Source of the DNA: Pseudogulbenkiania subflava DSM 22618
Lineage (GTDB): Bacteria; Pseudomonadota; Gammaproteobacteria; Burkholderiales; Chromobacteriaceae
NCBI RefSeq assembly: GCF_900177275.1
Contig: NZ_FXAG01000009.1
Coordinates: 92,094-156,093, forward strand
Reading direction: 5' to 3'
DNA: 64,000 nucleotides
The translations under genes were made by a program, and so were the position numbers. The notes beneath the pieces were generated by a model. It saw nothing but the letters and a program-made list of their open reading frames with translations, made no database searches and was not told the origin of the DNA. How positions within the stretch are numbered: the first letter of the stretch is position 1; each line of letters starts with the position of its first letter. Below are positions 1 through 9,512 of this stretch, piece by piece.

Positions 1-274
1 GAAGCGCCTTCGTTACAACGACCTGATCGCTTCGGCACTCATTCTGCAGAACACGGTGGACATGATGCGCACGCTCAATGTCCTGGAACGGGAGGGCTGG
101 AAAATTTCTGAAGAAGATGTGTCCTTCCTGAGCCCCTACCAGGTCAGCCATGTGAAGCGCTTTGGTGAGTACAACCTGAAGCTCAAACGGCCCCATGAAG
201 CATGGATTCACGATGACACTTTCCAGCAGGCGGTGGCCATCGCTCGGCGTCAGCGCCACACGACGCCAACGTAA
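1..274 (+). CDS. tnpA: Tn3-family transposase, C-terminal end (5' part outside window)
   Basis: The frame is open from base 2 and codes for the last 90 or so residues of a protein whose start lies outside the window. The segment with L-I-L-Q-N-T-V-D-M-M, followed by a helix ending in LSPYQVSHVKRFGEY, matches what is remembered of the extreme C-terminus of Tn3-family TnpA, where a conserved asparagine-threonine pair precedes a short helical tail. A small gene starts 10 bases after the stop, and a tyrosine recombinase follows convergently, as in Tn3-like elements that resolve cointegrates with a tyrosine recombinase. The family call rests on this tail only. Confidence 0.7.
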   Translation, partial: KRLRYNDLIASALILQNTVDMMRTLNVLEREGWKISEEDVSFLSPYQVSHVKRFGEYNLKLKRPHEAWIHDDTFQQAVAIARRQRHTTPT

Positions 275-284
275 GGGAGATGAC

Positions 285-644
285 ATGGATCTGCCAGAAC
301 CGACCTTTCAGGTGACGCCCTATGGCGACGTCGATGCCAAGCGACTCGAGTCGTTACGTGACAGCTTTGACACGACATCGTTGCTGAAGCTGGTCGACAG
401 GCTGGATGGACTACAAGCCCGGCTAAAACCTATCGGCGGCATCCGGGACGATCTGCTCCGGCTGCATGGCATGGCCCACACGGTACTGAATGGCAACCCG
501 TTGTCTCGGCCATCAGGTGATCTGGATATCTGGGAGGAAGCCGCCGAACTGGCGAACGAGTTCCGTGACCTAGCGAAGGTTTTCCTGCAGGCAGCCGAGC
601 AAGTGGAGCCGTTGGCTGAGTTGAGGCCAGATCAGGGCGATTGA
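285..644 (+). CDS. Small transposon-associated protein, possibly TnpC-like
   Basis: A 119-residue acidic, mostly helical protein with no signal peptide or membrane segment. The start ATG at 285 has a good ribosome site (AAGGGAGATG just upstream) and sits 10 bases after the transposase stop, so the two are probably co-transcribed. Some Tn4651/Tn5041-type Tn3-family elements carry a small gene of about this size next to tnpA (tnpC, a modulator of transposase level). Position and size suggest that role here; sequence family membership is not established. Its last 13 bases overlap the end of the convergent recombinase gene. Confidence 0.5.
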   Translation: MDLPEPTFQVTPYGDVDAKRLESLRDSFDTTSLLKLVDRLDGLQARLKPIGGIRDDLLRLHGMAHTVLNGNPLSRPSGDLDIWEEAAELANEFRDLAKVFLQAAEQVEPLAELRPDQGD

Positions 645-1588
645 GACGGCAATGACGGCAGGCTGCGCTCTATGCGCTGACGTGCAAAAGGATCGGCGCC
701 ATCGATGTAGCGCATCGCCGACTTCACGTCCTTCCAGCCGACGTACTCCATCAGGGTTTTGACATCCCAGCCGTTGGCATTGGCCCAGCCGGCGAAGCCG
801 CGGCGCAGGGAGTGGCTGCTAAAACCTTCCGGAGCGGACAGATCCGCTTGGGCAAACAGGCTGCGCATCAGCTTAATGAGGCTGTTGATGTGCAGCCCCG
901 TTTCGCGTACGTGCCCCCAGCGATCGATGCCACGAAACACCGCCCCGTTGGTTAGCCCCGCCACCGTGATCCAGTCGGTGTAGGCTGTCACCGGACAGAG
1001 CAGCGAGAGCGCCGGCACCTTGTAGGTTTTCCCTTGTAGCTGGCGGTCACCCTTGCTCTGCGGGAGGAAGCAGCGCATGCCCTGTTCGGGTTCCAGCTCG
1101 ACATACTCGACCTGTAGGCGCACCAGTTCATCCCCGCGGAAACCGCGCCAGAAGCCGAGCAACAGTAGGGCTTTGTCTCGTGTGTGGCGCAATTCCATTG
1201 CCAGATCTTGTCGGCTCTTTGCCAAGCCGATCGCCTGATCCAGCCAGTCGACGACCTGGGCCAGGTGGTCGATCTGCAGCGGCTTGGCTTGCTGTTCCTG
1301 TGTGGGGTGAAGCGTCTGGATGCCCTTGAGGGCTTTACGCACCACCGGCGCTTTAGTCGGGTCGGGAAAGCCTTGCTCGACGTGCCATTGGGCGATGGCG
1401 GCCAAACGTTGTCGTAGGGTGTTGATCGCCAGGGATTCGGCGTAGTCGACTAGATAGCGAGCGATGCTATCGGCGGTCGCCGGCAGAAAACCGCCCCATT
1501 CGACTTCGAAGTGGCGGATGGCGGACTGATAGCTGCGCCGGGTGTTCTCTCGGGTGGCCGCGGCAAGGTAATCATCTAGTTTAGTCAT
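632..1588 (-). CDS. Tyrosine recombinase (site-specific integrase/resolvase)
   Basis: A 318-residue protein with the phage-integrase layout: an N-terminal SAM-like core-binding domain (residues about 1-100) and a C-terminal catalytic domain. The catalytic residues are visible: the first arginine in GFWRGFRGDEL, the HSLRR box (His-x-x-Arg), a tryptophan in GWKDV and the nucleophile tyrosine in MRYID. ATG 1588 is chosen because the longer frame to 1702 runs into merR and that extension looks unlike the family. Its place between a Tn3-type transposase and mer suggests it resolves cointegrates of the transposon, as TnpI or TnpS do. That role is inferred. Confidence 0.85.
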   Translation of the reverse strand: MTKLDDYLAAATRENTRRSYQSAIRHFEVEWGGFLPATADSIARYLVDYAESLAINTLRQRLAAIAQWHVEQGFPDPTKAPVVRKALKGIQTLHPTQEQQAKPLQIDHLAQVVDWLDQAIGLAKSRQDLAMELRHTRDKALLLLGFWRGFRGDELVRLQVEYVELEPEQGMRCFLPQSKGDRQLQGKTYKVPALSLLCPVTAYTDWITVAGLTNGAVFRGIDRWGHVRETGLHINSLIKLMRSLFAQADLSAPEGFSSHSLRRGFAGWANANGWDVKTLMEYVGWKDVKSAMRYIDGADPFARQRIERSLPSLPSQSP

Positions 1589-1641
1589 AAGGGAGCTCAC
1601 AGAATTCGGAAAAATAGCACGCTGAGTCGAACTCCCCTCGT

Positions 1642-2049
1642 TCAACCGCCGTGCAACGCATCGATCAGCGGACAGGACACATGACCCTGCTGCGCGCAGC
1701 ATTCGCTGACCAGTTTTGACAGCACCATCTCCATCCGCGCGAGGTCGGCTAGGCGGGCGCGCACGTCGGCGAGTCGCACGGCGGCCAATTCAGCCGCCTC
1801 ACTGCAATGAGTGCCGTCCTCCAACTTCAGCAGTTCACCTATCTCATCCAGGCTGAAGCCCAGGCGCTGGGCCGATTTCACGAACTTCACACGTGCCACG
1901 TCCACCTCGCCATAGCGGCGGATACTGCCGTAGGGCCGGTCCGGTTCGAGCAGTAAGCCCTTGCGCTGATAGAACCGGATCGTCTCGACATTGACCCCGG
2001 CCGCCTTGGCAAAGGCACCGATGGTCAGGTTCTCCAAATCTTCTTTCAT
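1642..2049 (-). CDS. merR: Mercury-responsive regulator MerR
   Basis: A 135-residue MerR with an N-terminal winged-helix DNA-binding domain ([20 protein letters not shown]), a long dimerisation helix and the three Hg(II)-binding cysteines at C82, C117 and C126, the same numbering as in Tn501 MerR. It represses and, with mercury bound across the dimer, activates the divergent merTPCA promoter by untwisting the 19-bp spacer. It is transcribed away from merT, and the operator at 2055-2085 lies directly before its start. All key residues are present, so the protein should be functional. Confidence 0.97.
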   Translation of the reverse strand: MKEDLENLTIGAFAKAAGVNVETIRFYQRKGLLLEPDRPYGSIRRYGEVDVARVKFVKSAQRLGFSLDEIGELLKLEDGTHCSEAAELAAVRLADVRARLADLARMEMVLSKLVSECCAQQGHVSCPLIDALHGG

Positions 2050-2054
2050 GTCGC

Positions 2055-2085
2055 TTGACTCCGTACCTGACTACGGAACTAACGT
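2055..2085 (+). promoter_or_regulatory. merT promoter and MerR operator
   Basis: A -35 TTGACT at 2055-2060 and a -10 TAACGT at 2080-2085 are separated by a 19-bp spacer, the overlong spacing typical of MerR-controlled promoters. The spacer carries the dyad CCGTAC-CTGA-CTACGG at 2061-2076, a near-perfect mer operator. It drives merTPCA rightwards and overlaps the merR promoter region. Confidence 0.93.
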
Positions 2086-2120
2086 TAAACCATCAAGTAA
2101 AAACTCGAAAGGATAATTTC

Positions 2121-2471
2121 ATGTCAGAACCGCAAAGCGGGCGTGGCCCCCTTGTCACCGGCGGGCTGGCCGCCATCCTCGCTTCGACCTGCTGCCTGGG
2201 GCCGCTGGTTCTGGTCACCTTGGGGTTCAGCGGGGCCTGGATCGGTAACCTGACCGTGTTGGAGCCGTACCGTCCGCTCTTCATCGGCGCGGCGTTGGTT
2301 GCGCTGTTCTTTGCCTGGCGGCGTATCTTCCGACCGGTCGCAGCCTGCAAGCCGGGCGAGGTCTGTGCAATTCCACAGGTGCGCACCACCTACAAGCTCA
2401 TTTTCTGGATCGTGGCCGCGTTGGTCGTGGTCGCGCTCGGGTTCCCCTACGTGTTGCCTTTCTTCTATTGA
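2121..2471 (+). CDS. merT: Mercuric ion transport protein MerT
   Basis: A 116-residue inner-membrane protein with three predicted hydrophobic segments. The Hg(II)-binding pair C24-C25 lies in the first segment (STCCLG), and a second pair, C76 and C82, lies in the cytoplasmic loop, as in Tn21/Tn501 MerT. It accepts mercury from MerP and passes it to MerA in the cytoplasm. ATG 2121 is preceded by GAAAGGA. The longer in-frame start at 2055 would place coding sequence across the promoter. It is the first gene of the merTPCA operon. Confidence 0.96.
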   Translation: MSEPQSGRGPLVTGGLAAILASTCCLGPLVLVTLGFSGAWIGNLTVLEPYRPLFIGAALVALFFAWRRIFRPVAACKPGEVCAIPQVRTTYKLIFWIVAALVVVALGFPYVLPFFY

Positions 2472-2484
2472 TCAGGAATCCACC

Positions 2485-2760
2485 ATGAAAAAGCTGCTTG
2501 CTGCCATCGCATTTGCTGCCGTCGTAACCCCGGTTTTGGCTGCCACGCAAACTGTCACCCTGGCGGTGCCCGGCATGACCTGCTCCGCCTGCCCGATCAC
2601 GGTTAAGAAAGCGCTCTCCAAGGTCGAAGGCGTGAGCAAGACCGACGTGAGTTTTGAGAGGCGCGAGGCCGTCGTCACCTTCGATGACGCCAAAACCAGC
2701 GTGCAGAAGTTGACCAAGGCAACTGCGGACGCGGGCTACCCGTCCAGCGTCAAACGCTGA
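2485..2760 (+). CDS. merP: Periplasmic mercury-binding protein MerP
   Basis: A 91-residue protein with a signal peptide (residues 1-19, ending VLA-A) and one HMA ferredoxin-like domain bearing the GMTCSACP metal-binding motif. MerP captures Hg(II) in the periplasm and hands it to MerT. The gene starts 13 bases after merT, behind AGGAATCC. A second, diverged merP is found at 59335-59610. Confidence 0.96.
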   Translation: MKKLLAAIAFAAVVTPVLAATQTVTLAVPGMTCSACPITVKKALSKVEGVSKTDVSFERREAVVTFDDAKTSVQKLTKATADAGYPSSVKR

Positions 2761-2775
2761 GTCTGGAGTGATGCC

Positions 2776-3198
2776 ATGAAACCGATTGCGCGTATCACCG
2801 ACAAGGCCGGGGCACTCGGTGCCGTCCTCTCGGCGATGGGCTGCGCCGTCTGTTTTCCTGCGCTCGCCAGCCTGGGTGCGGCCATCGGCCTGGGCTTCCT
2901 GCAGGAATACGAAGGGCTGTTCATCTCCAAGCTGCTGCCGCTGTTCGCCGCCTTGGCCTTGCTGGCGAATGCGCTGGGCTGGCTGCGCCACCGGCAATGG
3001 CACCGCAGCCTGCTCGGCATGATCGGACCGGCCATCGTGTTCGCCGGAACGGTCTGGTTGCTCGGTCACTGGTGGACGGCTCGCCTGGTGTACACCGGCC
3101 TGGCGTTGATGGTCGGCATCTCGATCTGGGATCTGGTGTCGCCGGCGCATCGCCGTTGTAGCCCGGACGGCTGCGAGTTGCCCGCGAAGCACGGCTGA
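2776..3198 (+). CDS. merC: Mercury transport membrane protein MerC
   Basis: A 140-residue inner-membrane protein with four hydrophobic segments. The first holds the paired cysteines of MerC (MGCAVCFPAL), and further cysteines lie near the C-terminus (RRCSPDGCEL). MerC is an alternative Hg(II) importer present in Tn21-type operons. It sits 15 bases after merP and 36 bases before merA, consistent with one transcript. Confidence 0.93.
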   Translation: MKPIARITDKAGALGAVLSAMGCAVCFPALASLGAAIGLGFLQEYEGLFISKLLPLFAALALLANALGWLRHRQWHRSLLGMIGPAIVFAGTVWLLGHWWTARLVYTGLALMVGISIWDLVSPAHRRCSPDGCELPAKHG

Positions 3199-4923
<1,725 letters not shown>

Positions 4924-4939
4924 GGGAAAGGAGGTTTCG

Positions 4940-4969
4940 ATGAACGCCTACACGGTGTCGCGTCTGGCC
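4940..4969 (+). pseudogene. merD: merD, first ten codons only
   Basis: Behind a strong ribosome site (AAAGGAGG) an ATG opens MNAYTVSRLA, the start of the MerD co-regulator. After CTGGCC the sequence switches to the end of an unrelated minus-strand gene. The same merD start, cut at the same base, is found at 31373-31402. Confidence 0.75.
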
Positions 4970-5132
4970 CAGACGAGCAAAACACGCAGCAGTCCCCGGC
5001 TTGGGCCGTAGCAGCGTCTTGCCGTTGCTGCACTCGTAGTAGAAGTGACCGGCGTCCGTGGGCATGGTTTCCATGCTTGGCGAAGCCGCAGTGCGGGCAG
5101 GTCAAGACGGACTCAAGAATGACGGGGCCCAT
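4970..5132 (-). pseudogene. GDCCVxC-domain small protein, frameshifted and truncated
   Basis: One minus-strand frame from ATG 5132 gives MGPVILESVLTCPHCGFAK, a second frame gives TMPTDAGHFYYECSNGKTLLRP, and the first frame returns with AGDCCVFCSSG. Together these match the intact 70-residue GDCCVxC protein at 59115-59327, so two frameshifts have broken this copy. Its 3' end is lost at the junction with the merD stub. It follows the outer-membrane protein gene and was probably the last gene of the MerR-controlled minus-strand operon. Confidence 0.75.
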
Positions 5133-5148
5133 CGGGGACGACCCATTC

Positions 5149-5841
5149 TCAGAAGTGGTGGCGCATGCCCAACAACACCGAGGTGTCGTGGCGGTTGTTG
5201 AGGTCGTGCACAACCCCACCCTCAATCACCCATGGTCCGTCGATGTGCTGCAACCCGACCGTGAGTTGCTGGGTCATGTTCGATCCTTTGTGCCGGCGCC
5301 CGCCGAGTTCCAGCACCGACATCCACCAGGCGCGCTCGCCAGGATTCAGGCGGTATTGCCACGACAGGTCATAGCGGGCGCTGGCTGGATTACCGTTGCC
5401 GCGTCCGACTGCCACCAGGTCGGCGTCGATTTCGTGTCGCTCGCGGAACCAGGTGGCGATCGTGCCGAGCTGCGCTCGCGCATGGCCGTCATGATCCAGC
5501 ACCGCTCCGCCGAGCAAGGACCAGCGCGCGGTGCCGACATTGGTGTCAGCCGACCAGAGCTGGTGGCGATAGAACGCCATCGGATCGCCGGCACGTTGTC
5601 CGCTGCCGCCAGCGATGCGGTATGGAAGGGCGAACATGAGGGTCTGGGTAGCGGACAGACCGTAGGCGAACTCCGTGGTGAGCTGGGTCGTATCCGCGTC
5701 GCGGTCGTGTTCCAGCAGCGGCCGCACTACACTGCCTCCCTGTTCCAACGGCAGCGCCACGAAGGCGCGCAGCCCCATGGCCGATGCGGGCAGCGCGGCC
5801 GTGCCGACGATCAGCAGCAGGGCAATGGGAATGGCCCTCAT
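5149..5841 (-). CDS. Putative outer-membrane beta-barrel protein of a metal operon
   Basis: A 230-residue protein with a signal peptide (about residues 1-21, SASAMG region) and then alternating polar and hydrophobic stretches rich in W, Y and G, ending in RHHF with a terminal aromatic residue, as in Bam-inserted outer-membrane barrels. No catalytic motif is seen. The start ATG overlaps the stop of the upstream HMA gene (ATGA), so translation is coupled. The IS110-type element inside that gene lies upstream and may reduce its expression. The context suggests a role in metal or thiol traffic across the outer membrane; the substrate is unknown. Confidence 0.65.
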   Translation of the reverse strand: MRAIPIALLLIVGTAALPASAMGLRAFVALPLEQGGSVVRPLLEHDRDADTTQLTTEFAYGLSATQTLMFALPYRIAGGSGQRAGDPMAFYRHQLWSADTNVGTARWSLLGGAVLDHDGHARAQLGTIATWFRERHEIDADLVAVGRGNGNPASARYDLSWQYRLNPGERAWWMSVLELGGRRHKGSNMTQQLTVGLQHIDGPWVIEGGVVHDLNNRHDTSVLLGMRHHF

Positions 5842-6058
5842 GGCCGGCCCTCCTCACTGTGCACGCGAGCGGCGCCTGGAGTAAAGCCGGCGTCGCGGAT
5901 GATCTTCTTGTACTGCTCGATGTCGGGCTGCTGGCCGGGCTTTAGTTCGATGCGGGCGCGGTGCGCATCGAGATCGACCTCCGCCTTGGCGACTCCCGCC
6001 GTCTTGCCGAGGTTCTTTGACAAGCCGTAAACACAAAAGGGACACCCATTAGCCGGCC

Positions 6059-6449
6059 CAAGTCAAGCGAACGCACAAACCCATGGCGGCGCCAGCCGCC
6101 TGTTTTCAATCTCTTCATCCACCGCTTGCAGTTGCCGATCACGCCCGTTTCTTCAAATCATGGCTGCGACGAATCGCGCCAGACACCCATCAGGATCAAG
6201 CGAGCGGCAATGAAACTGCCTGTCGCCCTGGCGGCTTCGCCGCCCCAGAAGAACGTTGGTGCCGCAGCGTGTCCAATGGGTTCATCACAGACCCGTGGTT
6301 GCCGGTTCCCCGGCGCCAATCCTTGGCTGGCTCACGTTGCGGGCGATCCGCTTGTACTGCAAATCGGTGACGGCGGCACGACATCCCATTCAGACCAAAT
6401 GGCTGTCACTCCAGTCCCCAAATCCGGGCTTGCCGGCCGCCGTCGTTAC
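6059..6449 (-). ncRNA. Candidate bridge RNA region of the IS110/IS1111-type element
   Basis: This 391-base stretch lies between the transposase stop and the subterminal repeat and holds no credible gene. It is G/C-rich with several self-complementary segments, such as GGCGGCGCCAGCCGCC. IS110-family elements encode a bridge RNA in a non-coding end, and in IS1111-group members it lies 3' of the transposase. The location is inferred; the fold and exact limits were not derived. Confidence 0.35.
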
Positions 6450-7463
6450 TCATGCAAAGCAGCGCGTCACGTCAAACGGTTTGCGCTCCTTCAGAATGTG
6501 GAAGCAGGCTCGCGCCAGCTTGTGCGCCAGCGCCTTGATCGCCACCACGTTGTTGGTCTTCGCCTTCTTCCGTTCGTAGAAACGCTTCGCTTCGGCGCAG
6601 TAGCGCAGCGCAAAGTTGGCCGCCTCGACGAACGCCCAGGCCAGGTACTTGTTGCCGTTCTTGGTGTTCCCCTCTCCTTTTTTCTTGCCGTTGCTGGTGC
6701 GCACGCTGTCGACGCAGCGGGCGTAGGAAGCAAAGTTGCCGGCGGCGGCAAAGCGATCAATCGGTCCCGTTTCGAGCAGGATCGTGGTTGCCAGCACCTG
6801 GCCGATGCCCGGCACGCTGGTGAGGAGTCCGTACTCCGTTCGCGCCCCCACCTTTTCTTGCAGACGCTTTTCAAGAAGATCGATTTGCGCGGAAAGCGTG
6901 GCAATGACCGCCACGTTGGTTTTGACCGCCAGCGCCACATCTTCCGGCCAGGGCATTCGATCGACGGCATCGGCCGTCAATTGCTTCACTTGATTGCTGC
7001 TGATACGGGCACTCTGTTGGCGGGCGGTGATGTTCTCGACAGCAAGGATGTGCGTGGTGCGACTGCGCACCAGTTGCATGCGCTTCCTGGCCAGATCACG
7101 CACGGCGCGTTGCTCCGGCGCCAGGATCGTTCCCGTCGGCAGAATCCCCAGCCGCAGCAGGTGTGCAAGGTAGCGCGCATCGGTTTCGTCGCCGCTGTGC
7201 TTGAGTCCTTCGTATTTCTTGATTGCCGTGGTGTTGGCCAGATGCACTTTGAAGCCCGCCGCTTGCAAACCATCGACCAGCCAGTACCAGTTGAAGGTCG
7301 ATTCGACCACGACCCCCGCCAACTCCTCGCGCCAGGGCGAGAGCAATGCCAGAATCTTCGCCAAGTCGTTGGGCAACCGTTTCTCCGCCACGACTCGGTC
7401 TTCTTCATCCGTCACGGTCACCACACTGTTGTTCGAGTGCAGGTCAATTCCGCTATATTTCAT
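6450..7463 (-). CDS. IS110-family transposase (DEDD recombinase)
   Basis: A 337-residue protein starting at ATG 7463 (GGAGGCCGGAAATG). The N-terminal RuvC-like domain shows the DEDD set as D7 (GIDLHSN), E54, and D92 and D95 (GDETDAR). The C-terminal Tnp_20 domain has LTSVPGIGQVLA, a helix-hairpin-helix, and SNGKKK near the expected catalytic serine. It catalyses RNA-guided insertion without classic target duplication. The reading frame looks intact. Confidence 0.93.
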   Translation of the reverse strand: MKYSGIDLHSNNSVVTVTDEEDRVVAEKRLPNDLAKILALLSPWREELAGVVVESTFNWYWLVDGLQAAGFKVHLANTTAIKKYEGLKHSGDETDARYLAHLLRLGILPTGTILAPEQRAVRDLARKRMQLVRSRTTHILAVENITARQQSARISSNQVKQLTADAVDRMPWPEDVALAVKTNVAVIATLSAQIDLLEKRLQEKVGARTEYGLLTSVPGIGQVLATTILLETGPIDRFAAAGNFASYARCVDSVRTSNGKKKGEGNTKNGNKYLAWAFVEAANFALRYCAEAKRFYERKKAKTNNVVAIKALAHKLARACFHILKERKPFDVTRCFA

Positions 7464-7694
7464 TTCCGGCCTCCGATGGTTATTGCAAGTTCGCAAACTC
7501 ACTTTAACCCCGCCGCAACTGCGGCGGCGGGAGGCCGGCTAGATGATTTTCAGGTCAGGCCCTGCACGTCGATGTCCACGACCTGTATCGGTGTGCCCCA
7601 GGCCAGCAGCGGTAGCCATAGGGCCAGGCCAGCCAATCCCGCTTTCAATGTCAACTTGCGCATGGGAACCTCCATCGCTTTCACCACCAGTGGT

Positions 7695-8120
7695 TCAGTA
7701 GCCCAGCCAGATGCGTATCGGCAAGGCGAGATAGGCCGTGAGGAAGCCGATGCCCCAGATGGCGAGCGACAGCCAGAACAGGCGCACGCTCAGGCGCTGT
7801 GCTCGCTGACAGGCCGCGGCCAGGGTTGGATCGGCCGGGCAGGCTCGACCTGTGCGAAAAGTGGCATAGCCGGCCAACGCCAGAAGCATGGCCGAACCGG
7901 CGAACAGCCAGGCTTTGTGCGCAGCCAGGGTGACCAACAGGGGGAGCGCACTGGTCATCGTGGCCACGGTCGCGCCGAGGCCGATGGAAACCAGCAGGAT
8001 CGGCACCGCACAGCAGACCAAGGTGCCCGACGACGACAGCAGCGCAAGCCAGTGTAGCGTCGTGCCCCGCGCAGTGGATTCCGAGGGGGAGCTGGATGGG
8101 TGCGCTTGGCCAGATGTCAT
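7695..8120 (-). CDS. MerT/MerF-like heavy-metal transport membrane protein
   Basis: A 141-residue protein with a charged N-terminus and about four hydrophobic segments. The first contains a vicinal pair in TLVCCAVPILL, the arrangement that binds Hg(II) in MerT and MerF. A further C-P and C-Q pair lies in the loop around residues 95-105 (RACPADP, AACQRA). It lies 8 bases after the CcdA-type gene and 31 bases before the HMA gene, so the MerT/MerP-type pair keeps its usual order. It probably carries a soft metal ion across the inner membrane; mercury is likely but not shown. Confidence 0.7.
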   Translation of the reverse strand: MTSGQAHPSSSPSESTARGTTLHWLALLSSSGTLVCCAVPILLVSIGLGATVATMTSALPLLVTLAAHKAWLFAGSAMLLALAGYATFRTGRACPADPTLAAACQRAQRLSVRLFWLSLAIWGIGFLTAYLALPIRIWLGY

Positions 8121-8128
8121 GATCGCTC

Positions 8129-8824
8129 CTATCCCGCCAGCGCCGGCACGAAAACAAAGTAGGCGTTGAGCAGGTAGAGGCCGGTGAACATCAGCAGGAT
8201 GCCCCCTGCCAGCTCGAAAGATCGCCGGAAACGCCCCAGCGGTCTCAGCTGTTCCATCCACCCCACCGCCGAGGCCGCAAGCGCAAGCGGAATGGCGCGC
8301 CCCACGGCAAAACTGGCCAGCATTGCCATCCCCAGAACGGGAGAGCCGCCAGCGGCCGAAGCGCCCAGCAGCACGACCAGCGCCGGCGTGCACGCCGGGT
8401 AGACTGCAACCGAGAACGGCACACCCAAGGCGAACGCCCCCCACGCCGTTTTGGCGCGCGCGGCTTTGAATCCGAAGGCAGGCAGGGAAAGCTTGAACCA
8501 TCCGGTCCACAGCAGACCCAGCCCGATCAGCCACGGCCCGAGAACGAGCCCCCAGTAACGGCCCACCAGCGTCTCTACCCACTGACCGCCGAAACCGGCC
8601 AGCAGGCCGAGCAGCGCGTGCGCGCCAATCATGCCGGCGAGGAACATCAGGCCGTAGCGGGCGGCGTCCTTCGGTGACCTGGCACGGATCACATAGGCGA
8701 GCGGCACCGGAAGCGCCGCGAGCACCAAGGGATTGAGGCTGAAGAACAGGCCCGCCAGCAGGCTGACGCCGCTTGCGCCCAAGGCGCCCTGCGCCACGGC
8801 CTGCCGCAGTGCTTCAAGCTCCAT
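8129..8824 (-). CDS. CcdA/DsbD-family inner-membrane protein
   Basis: A 231-residue protein with six hydrophobic segments in two related halves, typical of the CcdA/DsbD transmembrane domain that carries electrons from cytoplasmic thioredoxin to periplasmic thiols. Proline-containing segments such as FFSLNPLVLAALPVP and VYPACTPALVVLL mark the two halves. The second keeps one of the two redox cysteines (PAC), but the first has N-P where CcdA usually has C. Electron transfer by the normal two-cysteine mechanism is therefore uncertain. It overlaps the upstream thioredoxin-like gene by 11 bases. Confidence 0.8.
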   Translation of the reverse strand: MELEALRQAVAQGALGASGVSLLAGLFFSLNPLVLAALPVPLAYVIRARSPKDAARYGLMFLAGMIGAHALLGLLAGFGGQWVETLVGRYWGLVLGPWLIGLGLLWTGWFKLSLPAFGFKAARAKTAWGAFALGVPFSVAVYPACTPALVVLLGASAAGGSPVLGMAMLASFAVGRAIPLALAASAVGWMEQLRPLGRFRRSFELAGGILLMFTGLYLLNAYFVFVPALAG

Positions 8825-9083
8825 GACCCTGCACTCCCCGGCGATGCCGTAATTCGGTTGCGAGCTGTGTGGGTGTGGGCAGCGTGGTGAACACCAGTTG
8901 GCCGTCGATGGCGAGCGCCGGCAGCGTCAACACGCCCAGTTCGACCGCGCGGTCGAGCGAGTCGAGCACGTTGATTTCACACCACTCCACGCCTGTCGCG
9001 GCCATTTCGGCGGCAGCCTCGAGATCGGCCTTCGTGGCGGTGCACTTGGTGCAACCCGGCGCATAGAACAGTTCGACTTTCAC
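8814..9083 (-). CDS. Thioredoxin/glutaredoxin-fold small protein
   Basis: An 89-residue protein with a beta strand followed by the redox motif PGCTKC, then a cis-proline segment (LTLPALAIDG), the hallmarks of a minimal thioredoxin fold. There is no signal peptide, so it is cytoplasmic. Start and stop overlap both neighbours (MerR upstream by 4 bases, CcdA-like downstream by 11), so it is part of one tightly coupled operon. It may supply electrons to the CcdA-like protein or buffer metal through its cysteines. Confidence 0.8.
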   Translation of the reverse strand: MKVELFYAPGCTKCTATKADLEAAAEMAATGVEWCEINVLDSLDRAVELGVLTLPALAIDGQLVFTTLPTPTQLATELRHRRGVQGHGA

Positions 9084-9502
9084 GACGCACGCTCCATGTC
9101 GTCATCGACCTGTTCCAAGGCGGCCAGGATCGGGCAGTCATCGACTGACTGCGTGCCGTCGGCACATTCGGCGATCAGCCGGTCGAGCGCGGCGGACATC
9201 ACCTGCATGGCGCGAATCTTGGTTGCAAGCTGAAGCTTCTTCTCGATGGCGCGCTGCCGCACATCGTTGCAACAGGCTCTGTCGCTCTGGCGTAGATGCA
9301 GCAACTCGCGGATTTCCGTCAGCGTGAAGCCGCAGGCCTGGGCGTGCTGAATGAAGCGGACGCGGCGCACCGCATCCTCCTCATACAGTCGGTAGCCGCT
9401 GTCGGTCTTGGCTGCGGGGGCGATCAACCCCTCGCGCTCATAGTAGCGCAGCGCGTCCACGCTGATGTCGCCCGCCTGGGCCAGCTTGCCAATGGTCAAC
9501 AT
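9080..9502 (-). CDS. MerR-family metal-responsive regulator
   Basis: A 140-residue MerR-type activator with a winged-helix head (LTIGKLAQAGDISVDALRYYE), a dimer helix, and metal-loop cysteines at C77-C78, C113 and C123. A double cysteine followed by a C-terminal CPIL segment resembles ZntR/PbrR-type sensors more than mercury MerR. It sits inside the operon it probably controls, second after a thioredoxin-like gene, with a MerR-type promoter at 9839-9869. The inducing metal cannot be named from sequence alone. Confidence 0.88.
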   Translation of the reverse strand: MLTIGKLAQAGDISVDALRYYEREGLIAPAAKTDSGYRLYEEDAVRRVRFIQHAQACGFTLTEIRELLHLRQSDRACCNDVRQRAIEKKLQLATKIRAMQVMSAALDRLIAECADGTQSVDDCPILAALEQVDDDMERAS

Positions 9503-9512
9503 AGCGCAGCGC

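Larger units (their letters stand above)
6045..7550 (-). mobile_element. IS110-family (IS1111-group type) insertion sequence, about 1.5 kb
   Basis: The boundaries follow from rejoining the interrupted HMA gene. CA occurs at both edges (6043-6044 and 7551-7552), giving an element of 1506 bases plus one CA. Inverted repeats TAGCCGGCC at 6050-6058 and GGCCGGCTA at 7533-7541 lie a few bases inside the ends. Such subterminal repeats are typical of the IS1111 group and differ from ordinary terminal repeats. The transposase is read leftwards, leaving 87 bases before it and about 405 non-coding bases after it. Confidence 0.8.
5838..7663 (-). pseudogene. Secreted HMA-domain metal-binding protein, interrupted by an IS element
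   Basis: The first 37 codons (7663 to 7553) encode a signal peptide and the start of an HMA domain, ending D-V-Q-G-L-T. The rest (6042 to 5838) continues C-P-F-C-V-Y-G-L-S-K to the end. Removing 6045-7550 and one copy of the shared dinucleotide restores a continuous 105-residue frame with an intact CPFC metal site. The normal product would be a periplasmic metal-binding protein related to MerP. It sits between a MerT-like gene and the outer-membrane protein gene, overlapping the latter by four bases. Confidence 0.85.

Noticed and set aside
6126..8057. A 643-codon open frame on the plus strand across the IS element and mer-like genes
   Set aside because: It is antisense to the IS110 transposase, the HMA gene start and the MerT-like gene, all with recognisable motifs; the product resembles nothing and is R-, H- and G-rich, as antisense frames of GC-rich genes are.
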